Shown here piece after piece: positions 12,479 to 25,104 of a stretch of 64,000 nucleotides of DNA. Made by a program: the position numbers and the translations under genes. Numbering within the stretch: the stretch's first letter is position 1; every line of letters begins with the position of its first letter. The notes under the pieces were generated by a model that had not been told where the DNA came from, did no database searches, and was given only the letters and a program-made list of their open reading frames with translations. Where the stretch lies: positions 1 to 64,000 of the forward strand of contig VZTG01000077.1 in the NCBI GenBank assembly GCA_013397845.1, read 5' to 3'. Origin of the DNA: Melanocharis versteri (taxonomy: Eukaryota > Chordata > Aves > Passeriformes > Melanocharitidae).

Positions 12479-13834
12479 ATTTTGAACATATGGAGATAAC
12501 TAATATGTATACTTTTCAAGTATAACATATGGTACAGATTTTCTGTAAGGTGTCTTAAAAAGATGTAACAGTGACGTGAAATAAGATGACTAAATGTTTT
12601 GGGATTCAAATCACCAGATGCTGCCTGCAGAAGTCAAGAAACGTGAAAATTCAGAAGCAATACATGCATTTCATCACTGTGACACAAGATCTTATACTTT
12701 TTGGGGCACTATATTAAAAATAACACACTATATTAGGTTGCACTTGGTTCTAGTGAAGAAGGAGCTATATACAGAGAATTGGGGTGTGCCTGTCACTGCC
12801 TATACACAGTATCTAGAGGGCACCAAAAGCTTCTTGCCATTTCAGAAGGCTTGCCACAGTGGCCATTGAATATCAGTCCTCCCTGGATTTCCCCAAACTT
12901 TTGAATACCACGAGGAAAAAGAGCCATGAGGAAAAAGCGGTGCTGATTCACCCCATCCTACTATGAGCTGGAGTGACTGGCTCAGCTTAGACTTGTAGCC
13001 GCACAAAAACTATGGAGTGGAGGCTCAGGCATTTTCCCAGTTTGAAAACATACATTCCAATTTAAATGAGGAGAGATCCTTGCAGAACTGGCAGTATGCA
13101 CCTTTCTACCCTGGTATATCTGTCTTCCATTTTCATGTAGGAGTAATAAACATATCAATCTACCCTAGTACATACTCCTGTATGTTCTCAATTACTATCC
13201 GAATAAAGCCAGGAAGAGCCACATGACTACACAGTCATAATTTGCCAAGAAAAATATGAGTTAATGTGATTTTGTGAGCAGGAGGTTGACTTAAGTATCT
13301 ATTCTTTTAGGCCTTGCCAGTGGCCTGCCTTCTATCTTTAAATAATTTACTTCCTCTCAGCCTCATCTTTCTCTGTACAGTAGAACAATTATTTTGCCTC
13401 TTTTTGTAAAATACTCCAAAATACATACATGAAAAATGCTTTCTAAAATCCAAGTTCTCATTTTAAGGAACTTAAATTATGTTTAGTGTCTTTTCTAAAC
13501 TATTTCAGAGGATATTTTTAAATTTGAATTAATGTCAATGCTTAATTATTTATTTTAGCCAATATAAGTTCTCAAATGGATTTCTTTTTTCTTTCCATAG
13601 TAAAGAAGATTTCTTGCCTGCATCTGTCAGGTGCACAGAAAAAAGTTATATCGCTTTAATTTTCAGGATAATGAAACTAGACAATCATTCGCTAACTGAC
13701 AAAATTTTGTGGATTGAAAATCCTGGAGTTTTTTCTGTGTAACGGCAGGCTAAATAGAGCCATGATCTCAACTGGGAGCTTCGTTCAGTTTATTAAATAG
13801 TAACTAATTACATACATAACAGTTAATTTAATAT

Positions 13835-13849
13835 TATATATATATATAT
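13835..13849. repeat. (TA)n microsatellite, about 7 units
   Basis: A short pure TA dinucleotide run inside an AT-rich block. Confidence 0.9.
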
Positions 13850-14024
13850 TTTCAGTGAAAGAATATAATTTTTCTTATTCTGTGCACTCTTCAGGTAGAT
13901 AACACTGTTCTTTTCTATGAAATTTTAGCATTAGTATAATGATGCAATGTTGGGAAGAAAATGTATTTTTAATCCCCTTGAATTAAAATTCAATATTTCT
14001 TGACTAATATAATCCAACAGGATT

Positions 14025-14041
14025 AAAACAAACAAACAAAC
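14025..14041. repeat. (AAAC)n microsatellite, 4 units
   Basis: Four units of AAAC, followed by ACACAGG, with no recognisable SINE or LINE body upstream, so it is probably a simple repeat and not a retroelement tail. Confidence 0.85.
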
Positions 14042-16364
14042 ACAGGTGAAAAAGGAACAAAGGAAATGGGATATGAAACCAGGAAAGTCCTGAAACAAAT
14101 TACATGGTTTGAGCTTATCACAAACCTTATAGAGCAGAGCTGTGAAAAAGCCCTGATTCGTAAATGCTTGTTTATGTGTAAAACTTTGAATATATGGATA
14201 GTTTCATTCCTTTAGGACCTCAGAAAAAAAAACGGAGATTGAAATTAAATACCTGTTAGTAAAATCCTGGCTGTCCCCTGAATGGTCTGTGCATTGCCAT
14301 TCTGAAACCCAGCATTACAACCAAGAGCACAGGCAGTGCTTGCAAAACTGGTGCTTTCAGTTGTTTTGCTTATTGTGGACCTTTACCAGAGAAACTACAA
14401 AACTGTTAAGTTCTCTATCTTAAGTTAGACAAGGCAAGAGATACCTGAATTTTAAGTATACCTTGGAACTATTCGAAGAACTCTAAAAAGGAGATATATT
14501 TTCACACCAGTCAAGCAGAGGCGGAAAATGAAAATCATTCATGACATAGATACATGTATTTTGACTCACATGAAATGACTGCTATGCTGTTCAAAAATTT
14601 GACAAATTCTGCAAAACAATGAAATTCTGATTCATGAATCCTTATTCTGAATCTCACTAGGTGAGACTATGGCAGTTCATGATTGATCATCAGTTGTTTG
14701 GAACTGATGGGCTGCCTAATCAAGAGAGTTCATGATAGGTAATCATATTTTTAGTAGTCTAATTTTCATCTACTCCTTCACTCACTCCTCCAAAAATAGG
14801 ATAGATGCTCATTATTCGGTATTGTCTGTTATTTCTCCATTCTTGAAGATGGTCATCTGAGGGAAACAAAATTCTTAAATTAGCATTTCTGTAACACTAA
14901 CAGGTCATCAAATAGCAGATTCTTACATGCTGTATATCAAATTTATTCTATCTATATAATAATGTGCACAGTGAGAATAATTCACGAACAAGAAACTAAA
15001 CAACTCTTGTAGGTAGTGTCTATATCTGGTGACTACTAGCAGGAAAGTTCACAGGAGTTGAAATCAAATCAGAAAAGATACATTTAAAAAGTAACAGGCT
15101 AAGATGACAATAATTCAAACAGATGTACTTGAAACTAACACTCAGAACAAAAATATCAGGCCAAGGGCTGCAATGATTGCCTTAAATGCTCTTTCTAAGG
15201 GCAAAACCTGCTGCTAATGGCGGTCAGTTGAAGAAATTAAAGGAACAATATAAAACCAAAATATACAATGAAAATCTATCAGGAACTTTTCAAGGAATGC
15301 AGAGGAACACTGCTGAACTGCTGTGATGATATATTATTAGTTATTCGAGCTTAGGACCTCGATCACTCTGAAACAATCAGCTGTCATAAGTGGAGAAACG
15401 CAGCAGTGTTCTGCTGTTCATATTTCTCTCCTAAATTGCATCATTTTCTCAATTTAATAACAAACAAAAAACACAAACCAAAACGTGTTTTGCTGAAGTA
15501 CAAGGAAATAATAGCGTTTCAAAAGTTGTTGTAATTCTTTGATAAAGAATGGAAAACTTTTTTCCTTCTTCTTTTAGACATGTTCCAACAGAGAAGTTGC
15601 TCACTCAAAATGTCATGAGTATGGTGCTCTCAGGTGCTTTGTGAACTTTAAAACAATGTGAGGGAATGTACAATTTTTCCTCATTGCACCAGCATTCATG
15701 ACTTTGGATTGCAGAGAACACAGTAGCAACAACATGTCTTGGAAAACATGGGATTGGGGGGAGCGGTTGTACAGGCACTGCCCAGAGCAATTGCACACAG
15801 CAGGAAGAGATGCTGTGTTGGGAGGTGCGCAGAGGCAGCACAGAAAGCAGAACCGTGGCTGCTCACAAGCAAAGACCCGGTGTGTTCATGGCATTCTGTT
15901 ATTTGGGTCATCTGCCAAGAGTATGAATAACCTTTAGGGTCAACACCATCGAAACATTTCTTGGAAAGTGTTACTGTGATTTGCTGTAGTAAGCCAAGTT
16001 TAGACTGTGCTGCATTTGTGAGCACATGTGTTGTAGTAATCTTTCAGGGTAATGCATTGGCAGCAGTGGGAGACATTTTATTTTTACAATTGCTCGTGCA
16101 GTAGAAGCCTATTCATCTGCACTTAAATCTACTTTATGGTTATTCACATTAGAGGCAAATTTTCAAAGAGCTGCTAAGGTTTTTGGCCAGGTATGCCACT
16201 GCTTTTATTGAGAGCTACATATGTTAAACTGAGCAACGTGCTTTGAGAAAAAAACATATGCTTTCTCCCTCCGAACATTCAGGAATGTATGATTTTTTTC
16301 CCTAGATTGTTAAGGCAGTTAGTTTGACTGACAGTTTGAAAGATGTGCTGAGAGAACTTGTACG

Positions 16365-16390
16365 TCCTCAGCCTCTGGTACGGCTGAGGA
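16365..16390. repeat. Inverted repeat, 9-bp perfect stem, 8-nt loop
   Basis: TCCTCAGCC at 16365-16373 pairs with GGCTGAGGA at 16382-16390. The loop is TCTGGTAC. It sits in a patch slightly GC-richer than its surroundings. No known RNA family was recognised; it may be chance. Confidence 0.6.
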
Positions 16391-18944
16391 AAGCACAGTG
16401 CCACCTGAGGATCATCTCCAGCCAGGGAAATGCTCTTGTGGTGATGTGCAGAGGTGTTTGGTACCACTGAAGCAGTGCAAAAGCAGAAGGGTCCAATTGT
16501 AGTGACCAAAGATATGCTTTAGACCAACATGGTATCCTTTCCCCTTTTTTATCTCCAAGTATGCTTTCTCCGTTATCAAAAAAAAGGTGAAATTTTTGTT
16601 TCAGAGTATTTTCATTTATAATTTGTATACCTGAGAAGAGGTCTAAGCTTATATTAAAATGTCCTTTTCCAAGCTGGATGGCCCACAACCAACAAAACAA
16701 GAGTATATATTTCATGTAGGCCCTTTGGCGCTTCCATTGGCTTCAGTCCTGCAGAAACCCTGTCAACTCCAATATCCCCTCATCTCACAAAGGGAGAGCT
16801 AGCCAGAGAAACAGAAGGACCAGAGCAGGGACCATGTCCTCTTCAAACCACATATGGCAAAACAACAGACACCACAAGCTCAGAATCATCATTGTGCTGC
16901 CCAACATCCACAGATTTCCCTGATTATGAGTATGTTTTGTGCAAAAGGAATGTCAAATCTTGCAGCTGTTCCTATAAAAGTGATTAGAAAATATTTTTTA
17001 TTTATAATAAGCAATAAAAGCCTCATGAATGGTATTAACTCAGTCTATAATTAAATGCATTCTTTGCAATTTGGAATTAAAATTGGCCTTCTTAAGGTGT
17101 AGAAGTCTACTTTAGATACCAAATTGCGGGGTAGAAGATGTTTGAAATATACTTTTATACCTTTTTGAAAACAAAAGTGCTTATTACTTAAAACATTAAG
17201 ACGACAGTTGTGTTTGCAGAAGAAGGGAGGTGCTCACTCTGCATTGTCCAAGGTGCTAATTCAATGTATTAATTACTGTTAACATGGATAATGATGCTGC
17301 TCTAGGCAATTTTAACCCAGCATTTGGAGGAAAAATTCAGTTTTAATAATAATCAACAAAAGCTTTATGTAAAACTGCACTACAGCAACTGCATACTTCA
17401 CTCAGTACACATGATGGTGTTGGTTTTAATAGATTTGGATATGTGTAAGAATCTACTAGGCTCAGGAAATTGTTTTTATTACCAAAACCTAATGGAACAG
17501 ATGGTGGTAAACTGGCCCTAAAGAAGCTGCAGAATATTCAGGATCCCTTTTTCCAGCTTCGCCTTCCGATATGAATCAAGACTTTATCCTGGGAGAAGAG
17601 AGTAGAACAAAATCTATTTTCTCAACAAGTCTTTGGATTAATGGAAATATGGAAGAAATGAATGATATTACCCTTCATCTCAGAAAATATGAGGAGATCC
17701 TGAACATTCTCTAGAGGCAGAATAAATTGGTTTTTCTTCTCCAAAAAGGAAGGGGAAAACAAATGCTACTGGGGCAGTCATCTGCAAAGGCCGCTGGTTC
17801 AACATTGAAAGAAAAAAGTAGTGGAACTTAGCAATCCATTAACCATTCCAAAGACTTTTTTTCTCTGTGATGATTCCTGCTTTAAATACATATAACTTAG
17901 CCCAAAGCAAAGCAGACAGATGAGGCAGTTTAAGATTTTTGAAGTCTGCATTTGTAATACAATCACACAATGCTAACATTTTGCCTATTTTCACTCATCC
18001 TATAAAACCATCATCAATTTAACTGTTATGCCATATCATGCAAAATAACCGTATGTGTTCCTCTGAAAGATCAGACAATTTTTTTCTATGTTCTTGGCAG
18101 GTTTTTAATTAACACTTAATGATTAAGAACTAAAAACAAGGTTAAAGGAGCACTGTAAGCTTATCATGATTCTGAGGTAATGGATTATAACAAACTTTCT
18201 GCTATTATCCACTTAAGACTCTAAACCAAAAGGTATCACTTTCCTGTAGCCTCAGAACACAAATTCTCTAATGTTGTAAAGCAGGTTTGCAGCTGGAAAT
18301 CCAGATAATAGGGCTGAAAATATCAATAGCTGGCAATTCCATACAGCTGGACTACAGGAAAAAAATAAATGGACATAATAATATTACCAAAAAAAAATTT
18401 ACAAAATTGTTGTAAAGGAATATTGCAGATTTCAAAAGGCCATAAATCTGTACTTAAGGAAAAAAGACACCACCTTTCTCAAGCAGCAGAAGTTTGCTGG
18501 TGCTAGATGTGATCTGTGTAGTCTTGAGAAGGGAGCAGCAGTACAAAAATAACTACCACGATCTGGAAAAAATCGTTCTTCCTCCTCTCTTGCCAACATT
18601 TCTTTTCTGGTTTCTTAACAGCAGAAAACTGTCAGCTGCTGCAATCAGTACCCAGGCTTTATACATCTCCTTTCAATTCATCACACAGAATGAATAATAC
18701 AGTTCATTATATAGAATAATAAAACTTACACCATGTCATACATATTTCTGAGCAACATAAACTGCTACATTCTCACCAAACTTACTTCAGCAGGTTAAAT
18801 TCGCTTAGGAACATTTATGGTTTATAGTCTCTGGATAGAGAATGATCGTAGAACTCTTTCAGCTGAAATTTTGAAGAAGGCTAGAAAAGTGACTGATAGA
18901 GTTGCATGCCTTAAAGGAATATTAAAAATATTTAAAGCATTATA

Positions 18945-19352
18945 TTATCCTGAGATAAATATCAGAATCTGGTAACATAGGAGACCCACAGATACAGTCT
19001 TCACTCGGTACTGTTTCAAGGCAAACGTTTTTGTGTCCCTGAACTGTTTTTTTTTTTTGTACTTTTCATATGTAACCCTTTTGGATTTAACTGGAATGCT
19101 GTCTCCATCATTTCTACACAGTATTTCATTATTTGTTAATTCTAAATCTGTTTCTGTGTTGTCTTCTCTCAGTCTCAATTGCTTATTCACATTGACAGTG
19201 CTTTCTCCAAGCTGAGTGGCAATATTCCATCACTTCCCTGCGACATCTGCTTCCATGTCCCACCCATACCCAGCAACAAAAGGTGGTGCGTCTTTCTTCA
19301 CCTTGATCTCTTGTACTGCGTGCCAGAGAGGTCTGAGCTCTGTTCTGTGCAT
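18945..19352 (-). pseudogene. Coding-like open segment with one internal stop, unidentified
   Basis: Read on the minus strand from the ATG at 19352-19350 to the TAA at 18947-18945, there are 136 codons in one frame with a single TGA at 19232-19230. Before the stop the frame reads, in part, KKDAPPFVAGYGWDMEADV. After it, it reads WNIATQLGESTVNVNKQ and later GDSIPVKSKRVTYEKYKKKK. Codons show a purine-first bias, and CpG dinucleotides occur in the first third. The family was not recognised. A polypyrimidine stretch ending in CACAG lies just upstream (ending at 19345), so an exon start there is conceivable; no good donor is seen. Against it: the minus strand is purine-rich here, which by itself produces hydrophilic, protein-like frames. 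It could be a decayed exon, a decayed retrocopy or chance. Confidence 0.2.
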
Positions 19353-21138
19353 GCAGCAGAGAAACAAAGCCTGTATGCCTGCAGGAATAGATTATTGTTG
19401 AGATGAAGAGGTGAAGACATTTTTTACTTGCTACAAAGGTATTGCTGACTACTTCAAAACAAAGAAGGGCTTTTCTAAGGCAGCTGTGGTTGGAGCATGC
19501 TGGCCAGGATGTTGAATATTGAAATTGTCTGCCAAGATACAGAATTACCATAATTATCTGAGTGTGCGACAAATAGAAAAATATTTTCTTTTGGTTTTTT
19601 GTTGCTTAGAGGGGTTTTTCGAGAAAGACTTTTTTCTTGTGTCTCCAAGGGCATACAATGTATAAAAAACCCCATCTCTTTGCTAAAGTAATGTGTTTTT
19701 TTCTCATGCTATTTCACAATAGAGTGAAATAGAGTGGTTTGATTTAAACTTCTAAATATAGTCTGCACCCAGCACTCAAACAGCCTATAGTTATGACATA
19801 CCTGCAATAACAAAGGAATTGGATGTAAATAAATAAAATGGAGACTGTAAACACAGCTTCAGTCTGAATGGTCTTGTTCTATTTCATACCCTCATTTTAA
19901 TGAAACGCTAAGAAAAACATGGAAATGTTTACCTTTGTCTGATCTTTAATTCTCTAAATTTATGTGGAATCATGCACGGATGCTCTGGAAACCAGCATGG
20001 AAAAGCCTGGCATTTTAATTGATCCCAGAGCCTCTTTCCTCACAGCCCCTGCTGCTACAAAGTCTGCTTCTTGCTCCAAAGGGTTGCCTAGTCACGGCAA
20101 GCAGCCAGGCAAGGTGCAGAAATCCAGGGAAGGAAGTAACCAATCAATTTTTTAATTTCCATATGTAAACAGCAGCAAGTCAGGATGGATTTTGAAATCT
20201 CATTAGCCGAAAGTGAGACGTATTGTGCACATTTTAACATATGTATTAACTGTATGCGGTGGCTTTGCAGACAGAAATTATAAGCTGTTTGGTTTATTTC
20301 ACAAAGCTTTTTTCAAAAGGCAACCTGAATATGTGATTTAATACTCCGAATGCTTTTTGGAGGGTGGGGGAGGAAACAACTTTTACTCTTTTGTCACTAC
20401 TATCCTATTAATTTTAATGTTTTCTTACAGTTAGTTAATTATGTTATAACTAACACACTTTTTTTATGCTTGAAAGGCTAAATACTGGCAGAGTTAGGAG
20501 GATGATATGTAGAACAAGGCCCTGATTTTAGGAAGATTTATTACAAAAGGGAGAGTTTTATGCTTGTCCTTAAAGATTTTCAGTCAATGTTGTCATGGCA
20601 TGCGAGTAAAAGTGAGTGCAAATTTATCATTGCCATATTTGCAAGCCAGTGAGTTGTATGATCCCTCTGCACTTTCTGTATAACAGGTTGGTTTGGGACT
20701 GTTACTAGGTTTTTAACAGAGGTTGCTTTGCAGGTTTGCACTTCTGTGACAATTAACAGCAAGTGATTTTTCAAGATATTCCCTGCTCCCTGCTATGTCA
20801 GCTTAGTAACTTCCATGGAGAACAGATCAATGGTCCGTTTTGGATTGAATTTGAAAACACTAATTCATTGCTAATTTCAATAAAAACATACTTTCTACTG
20901 TGCCACTAGAAATATGCCACTTCTGCCTTTGAGGTCCCTACTGCCTTAATGTAGCTCAGAGCCAAACCCAGGTAATGAAGAATCTACATATGCTACATAA
21001 AATACTTGAATTTATCGTAATACAAGAATTTGTTTCAGTGATGTAGATGGAATTTGAAAACAGATGCATGTCACCAACTATTTACTCCATAAAAAGTTTA
21101 AAATAAATATTATATATACATATTCAATAACTTTGCAG

Positions 21139-21307
21139 GGAAAAGGCTTTTAAACTTTTATTGGGAAAATATAAATTTGCTTCACCAGTTCCTAAGAGAA
21201 ACCCTTTTGGCACAGTGAAAGGATTAAACATGGACATTAAAGATTTCAAAGATCAATTAATTTTTTCAATAGTCTTGAAAAGAGAGAGAAATCGTAGACA
21301 TATGCAG
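21139..21307 (+). other. Exon-like open segment, 169 nt (unproven)
   Basis: The segment is bounded by an AG acceptor (AATAACTTTGCAG, with a weak polypyrimidine tract) and a donor (ATGCAG|GTACGC). One frame is open from end to end: one leading base and then 56 codons, beginning EKAFKLLLGKYKF, with PVPKRNPFGTVKG in the middle and KRERNRRHMQ at the end. The peptide is basic and not recognised. The same frame stays open for 20 further codons past the donor. Both splice sites are only moderate matches. It could be an alternative or terminal exon of a host gene, a noncoding-RNA exon or a pseudo-exon. Confidence 0.2.
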
Positions 21308-22008
21308 GTACGCATAAGCTTTGCCACTGAGTTGAAGTCAATACTTCTTTTAGTAAACTTCTTGTGGTAGGAAAAAGAAATAATATCATTAAGCATTAGC
21401 TACAGACAGCAAAATCCTTTTGTTTACATTATTTAGCTCTGATTCACCCGACACAGACACTAATTTGATTATGAGGGTTAATGGTACCTTTATTTATGAG
21501 GCATAATATTAAAACAGTTCTTCTATAAACATATTTTCCTGTCCTGCTGTCTCAGTCATTGCTTGGGGACAATAAGGAACATGTAGGAAAGGACCCTAAA
21601 AGGATGCTTCATTCTCAACAAGCCTTGTGTCCTTGATTTCTTTGTTCCAGCCTCCATTCAAATTGACAAGATAGAGATAAAATGTAGTAATTTTTGTTTG
21701 TAGATGAAAATCCAATAGGGAAAAATAGACTTCCTTGTCTATTGTTCAGGAGACCTATGACTTCTTGAGTCTTCAATCACTATCAACTCAAACTAATTTT
21801 CAATTCATAAGTCAGACGAGAACAGTGTCTCAAGGACACCAGAAAAAATATTTGCTCTTTGTCAAATAGATTTGCAGAACAATTGAGGTTGTTTTTAAAA
21901 ATAAAATCAAAACTTTTAGGTTAAAAATTCTTTTGAATAAAAGAAGTTTCCACACTAGCATTTTTTTTCTTGAAAGTACTCCTTTGAAATGAAAGAAAGA
22001 GGAGATAA

Positions 22009-22048
22009 AAATATCTTTTACTCAGAGTAAATATCTTTTACTCACAGT
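22009..22048. repeat. 20-bp tandem duplication, two copies
   Basis: Two adjacent copies of AAATATCTTTTACTCAGAGT (22009-22028) and the same unit with one change, CTCACAGT at its end (22029-22048). It looks like a replication-slippage duplication. Confidence 0.9.
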
Positions 22049-22950
22049 TCAGGCATTTATTTTATTATCTGGACAATAGCAAAAAAACCTGTGATATCTT
22101 CCATGAGTTCTAAAACTTGCAGTCCAAAAACTGGCAAGGGTCTTAAGACAGATGTTTAATTTTAAAAGATTGGGGGGTTTTGCAAATGCATTGCATTAAT
22201 CTGGGGTGCTGTAATGAGGAGTAAAACCAAAAATAATTCTCTTAAAAATCAAAACTTCTGCAGCAGTTTGAGGACCTGCATTTTAGAGTTGTTCTCTTTC
22301 CTATTACAAGTCCAGCTATCAAATATTTCTTCTTTCTCCCACAACTTTTCACACCAGTTTCCCAAATGGATTTTCCACCTCTCTGCCTTTTTGTCCCTAC
22401 TTAAACATTAATTTTTCTCCCATTTCATTGTGTGCAACTAGAGAAGTGAAATAATTGCAGATATTCCCCTTATTTTCATTGTGGTAAATAGGACTCTTTT
22501 CATGCTGACAACGTACTCACAAAAAGCTGGACTTTACTTGTTTTAGCAGATATTTTCTTTTTAAAACTCTCAGAGGGCCTGACCATATGTTCAGCTCACA
22601 TTTATACAGCCTGATTAATTTAACCCATTACAGTCTAATAACTGGCTTGAGAAAATACAGTTCATAAGTATACCAGGCCTGTAAATGTAATTCTATAAAA
22701 TACAAATAAATTTGCAGTGTTAGGACACTCAGTCTAGGTTTTCAGTTTAAAATACATTTGTATTATAGAAATCACAAAAAGCGGCAGGCCAGAAACAAAG
22801 AAGAAATCCATTTAAATCACCTTGCAAGCACTGGAGGTCCTTTGTAGCTTTTATTCGGTGGAGGTGGAAAATGGACTTTCAAAGTATTTTTACCGATAAT
22901 TTGGTAAACGGTGCTTTTATTACAATGATATATTTGATCAATATTTTCAG

Positions 22951-23134
22951 ATGTCCAAAATAGTAGCATTTCTTGTGTCACCACCATATCATTTACATGT
23001 TCTGGAGCAGCTAGGCTCCTCAGAGACACCAAAAGAAGGTGTTGATTCTTCCCCAACACTGTTAACAGCATTTCTTCAGAGCAGGGGAAATAATGGTACC
23101 AAAGTTGTCCTTATTCTTACAGTTTTGAGATGAG
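22951..23134 (+). other. Exon-like segment with a 60-codon frame (unproven)
   Basis: An acceptor (GATCAATATTTTCAG) ends at 22950, and a strong donor (GAG|GTAAGA) follows 23134. The segment starts with ATG and one frame is open for 60 codons (MSKIVAFLVSPPYHLHVLEQ at the start). It ends in TGA at 23131-23133, one base before the donor. The other two plus frames are closed. The opposite strand is also open over most of the interval (22817-23071, including HCNKSTVYQII). Neither product is recognised. It could be a noncoding-RNA exon; a coding role is unlikely. Confidence 0.15.
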
Positions 23135-25043
23135 GTAAGAACTTTGCCAACAAATGATTCAGAAATATTTAGGGATTCCTGAATCTCTCTTTTCTATATG
23201 TAAAACCTTTTGGGCTCAATTTAATCAACGGAGATATGTAGATACCTGGGCTGGGGAAGGATCTCAGTCAGCTCCAAAGTAGACTGAATTGAACACTACA
23301 ATTACTACATGACTGCCATTATCCCAAAGTAGGACTTTCTTCTTGTGAGCTTATATTGAAGGAGGCAGGCTTAATACCATGCTGGACTTGGTCTATCATA
23401 CCAAGGCTGAGATTTCCCAAAATACGTAGTCCTGGCCTTTGTTTCTTTCTACATACTAAGTGGAAAGACAATAAGCTAACACCAAGCACATTAAAAATCC
23501 TGTCTTTCTGTTAGTTTACTTATTCATGAGAACATGACTTTGTCATGTGACACTAAAAATAATGATTACTTGTTACTAGTTTCAGTAACACCTGCAAACA
23601 GTGCAGGCTTCACAAGATGCAGGGAAAGAACTATCCTTCCCTGAAAGGGTTATGGAAGAAAGGGCAAGCAGGTGGAAAAGAGACGGCAGCATCTCCGACA
23701 AGTTCCTCAGATGGTAAGAGACTTGACTTAAACAATCCCAGTCCTGATAAAAAGCATACTGAAGCCAGTTAAAAATTTTGCTTTTAGGATTAAACTCAGA
23801 TATAGAGGGATAGGATGAAAAAAAATTATTTTTACAGGTCTTTTAAATTAAAATACATTTCCAAATACTTTCCTCAGCTGAAAAGGACAGTTGGAATATG
23901 TTGCTGTACCGCATTTTGGACAATGGCTTTGCAGGCTATTTTGTTAGATATTCCTTCTATAAACAAAGGACACAATAGTAACTGAAAAATATTTTTAACC
24001 TCCTCAATGTATCTCATAAGCGGAAAGCAGGAAATCTATTTCATAGGAACGTCTTCTTGCAGAACATCATCTAAAACTCTCATTTTCAGGGCTAAGGTTT
24101 CATTTTCTCACTTATGCCAGCAACTAGGTAACAAATCTTAGATACACACTCAGGTTACATTTCTGTGTTTCTTGCACATTTTTTACTCACTGACTTAATC
24201 CTCAAAGTATATATGCCAGCAGGAAAGCATGCTATCTTTCCAACTTATTTTCTTAGTGACAGTAGATAGGCATGACAGGGATCCGATCCCAGCCACTCAC
24301 ACATTGAAGTCAAAATGTTTTAATTTACAAGACTGTTTGGGGTTTTTTTTCTAGCCACAGAAGAAATTAGATGAGACATGTCATTTAAATAGCATTCACA
24401 CCACCTAGTTTTGGAGAGTCGATTCCTTCTACTCCTATATATGAGTATATACACTCAATTTGGAAACTAATCAACTCAGAAGTTCTCATTTCCTCACTGG
24501 TATTGTACAGGGTGATGCAAGATGTAGTTCAACCTATGACAGCTGCACACAACTTCCAAAAATTTGGCAGCATGGGTATTAATTACCCCAGATTTTTCCT
24601 GGGGCCAGCAACCGCCTGGAGCACTTTGCTCTCAGCCACAGACTGGAAGCATGACACATAGGGTGTTCAGCAGAAAGGCAAAGCGTGGGAAGACAAAGTG
24701 AAAGAAAATTATTCTCCACATACAACATTTCTGTATGAATTTCTTGATATGTGAAAATGATGGAATAAAGATGCTGCCTCTCATTTAGTCAAGACAGCTA
24801 ATAGGAACAGTGATGTTTTTGGAATTCCTTCAGAATCCAAAAGTAATTCAGCTATTTTCATTATCACTTTTTTCAATGTATCATTATATTCTAAAGGAAA
24901 AACTTCTACCCTTCCTGCTCATTTGGCTCACTGTGATTATCCTTAAATCTCATAACAGAGAGCAGCATGACGCTTCACAGTAAGAGCTATGACCTGTAGT
25001 TGTAAATTCTGCTTCAGTGCAGTGGGTTATCTCATTACTGAGT

Positions 25044-25104
25044 TATGTACCATAGTACATAACATATGTACCACAGTACATAACTATGTACCATAGTACA
25101 TACC
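25044..25104. repeat. Tandem array of a palindromic ~21-bp unit, three copies
   Basis: Three head-to-tail copies, starting at 25044, 25065 and 25085, of a unit with the core TATGTACCATAGTACATA. The second copy has CACA in place of CATA in the centre. Each core is itself an inverted repeat (TATGTAC / GTACATA around a 4-nt centre). The block could form hairpins or cruciforms. Confidence 0.9.

Noticed and set aside
16368..16715. 115-codon minus frame with a hydrophobic, signal-peptide-like start
   Set aside because: No domain, no upstream exon signals and no coding-like codon pattern; the hydrophobic start follows from local A/T content.
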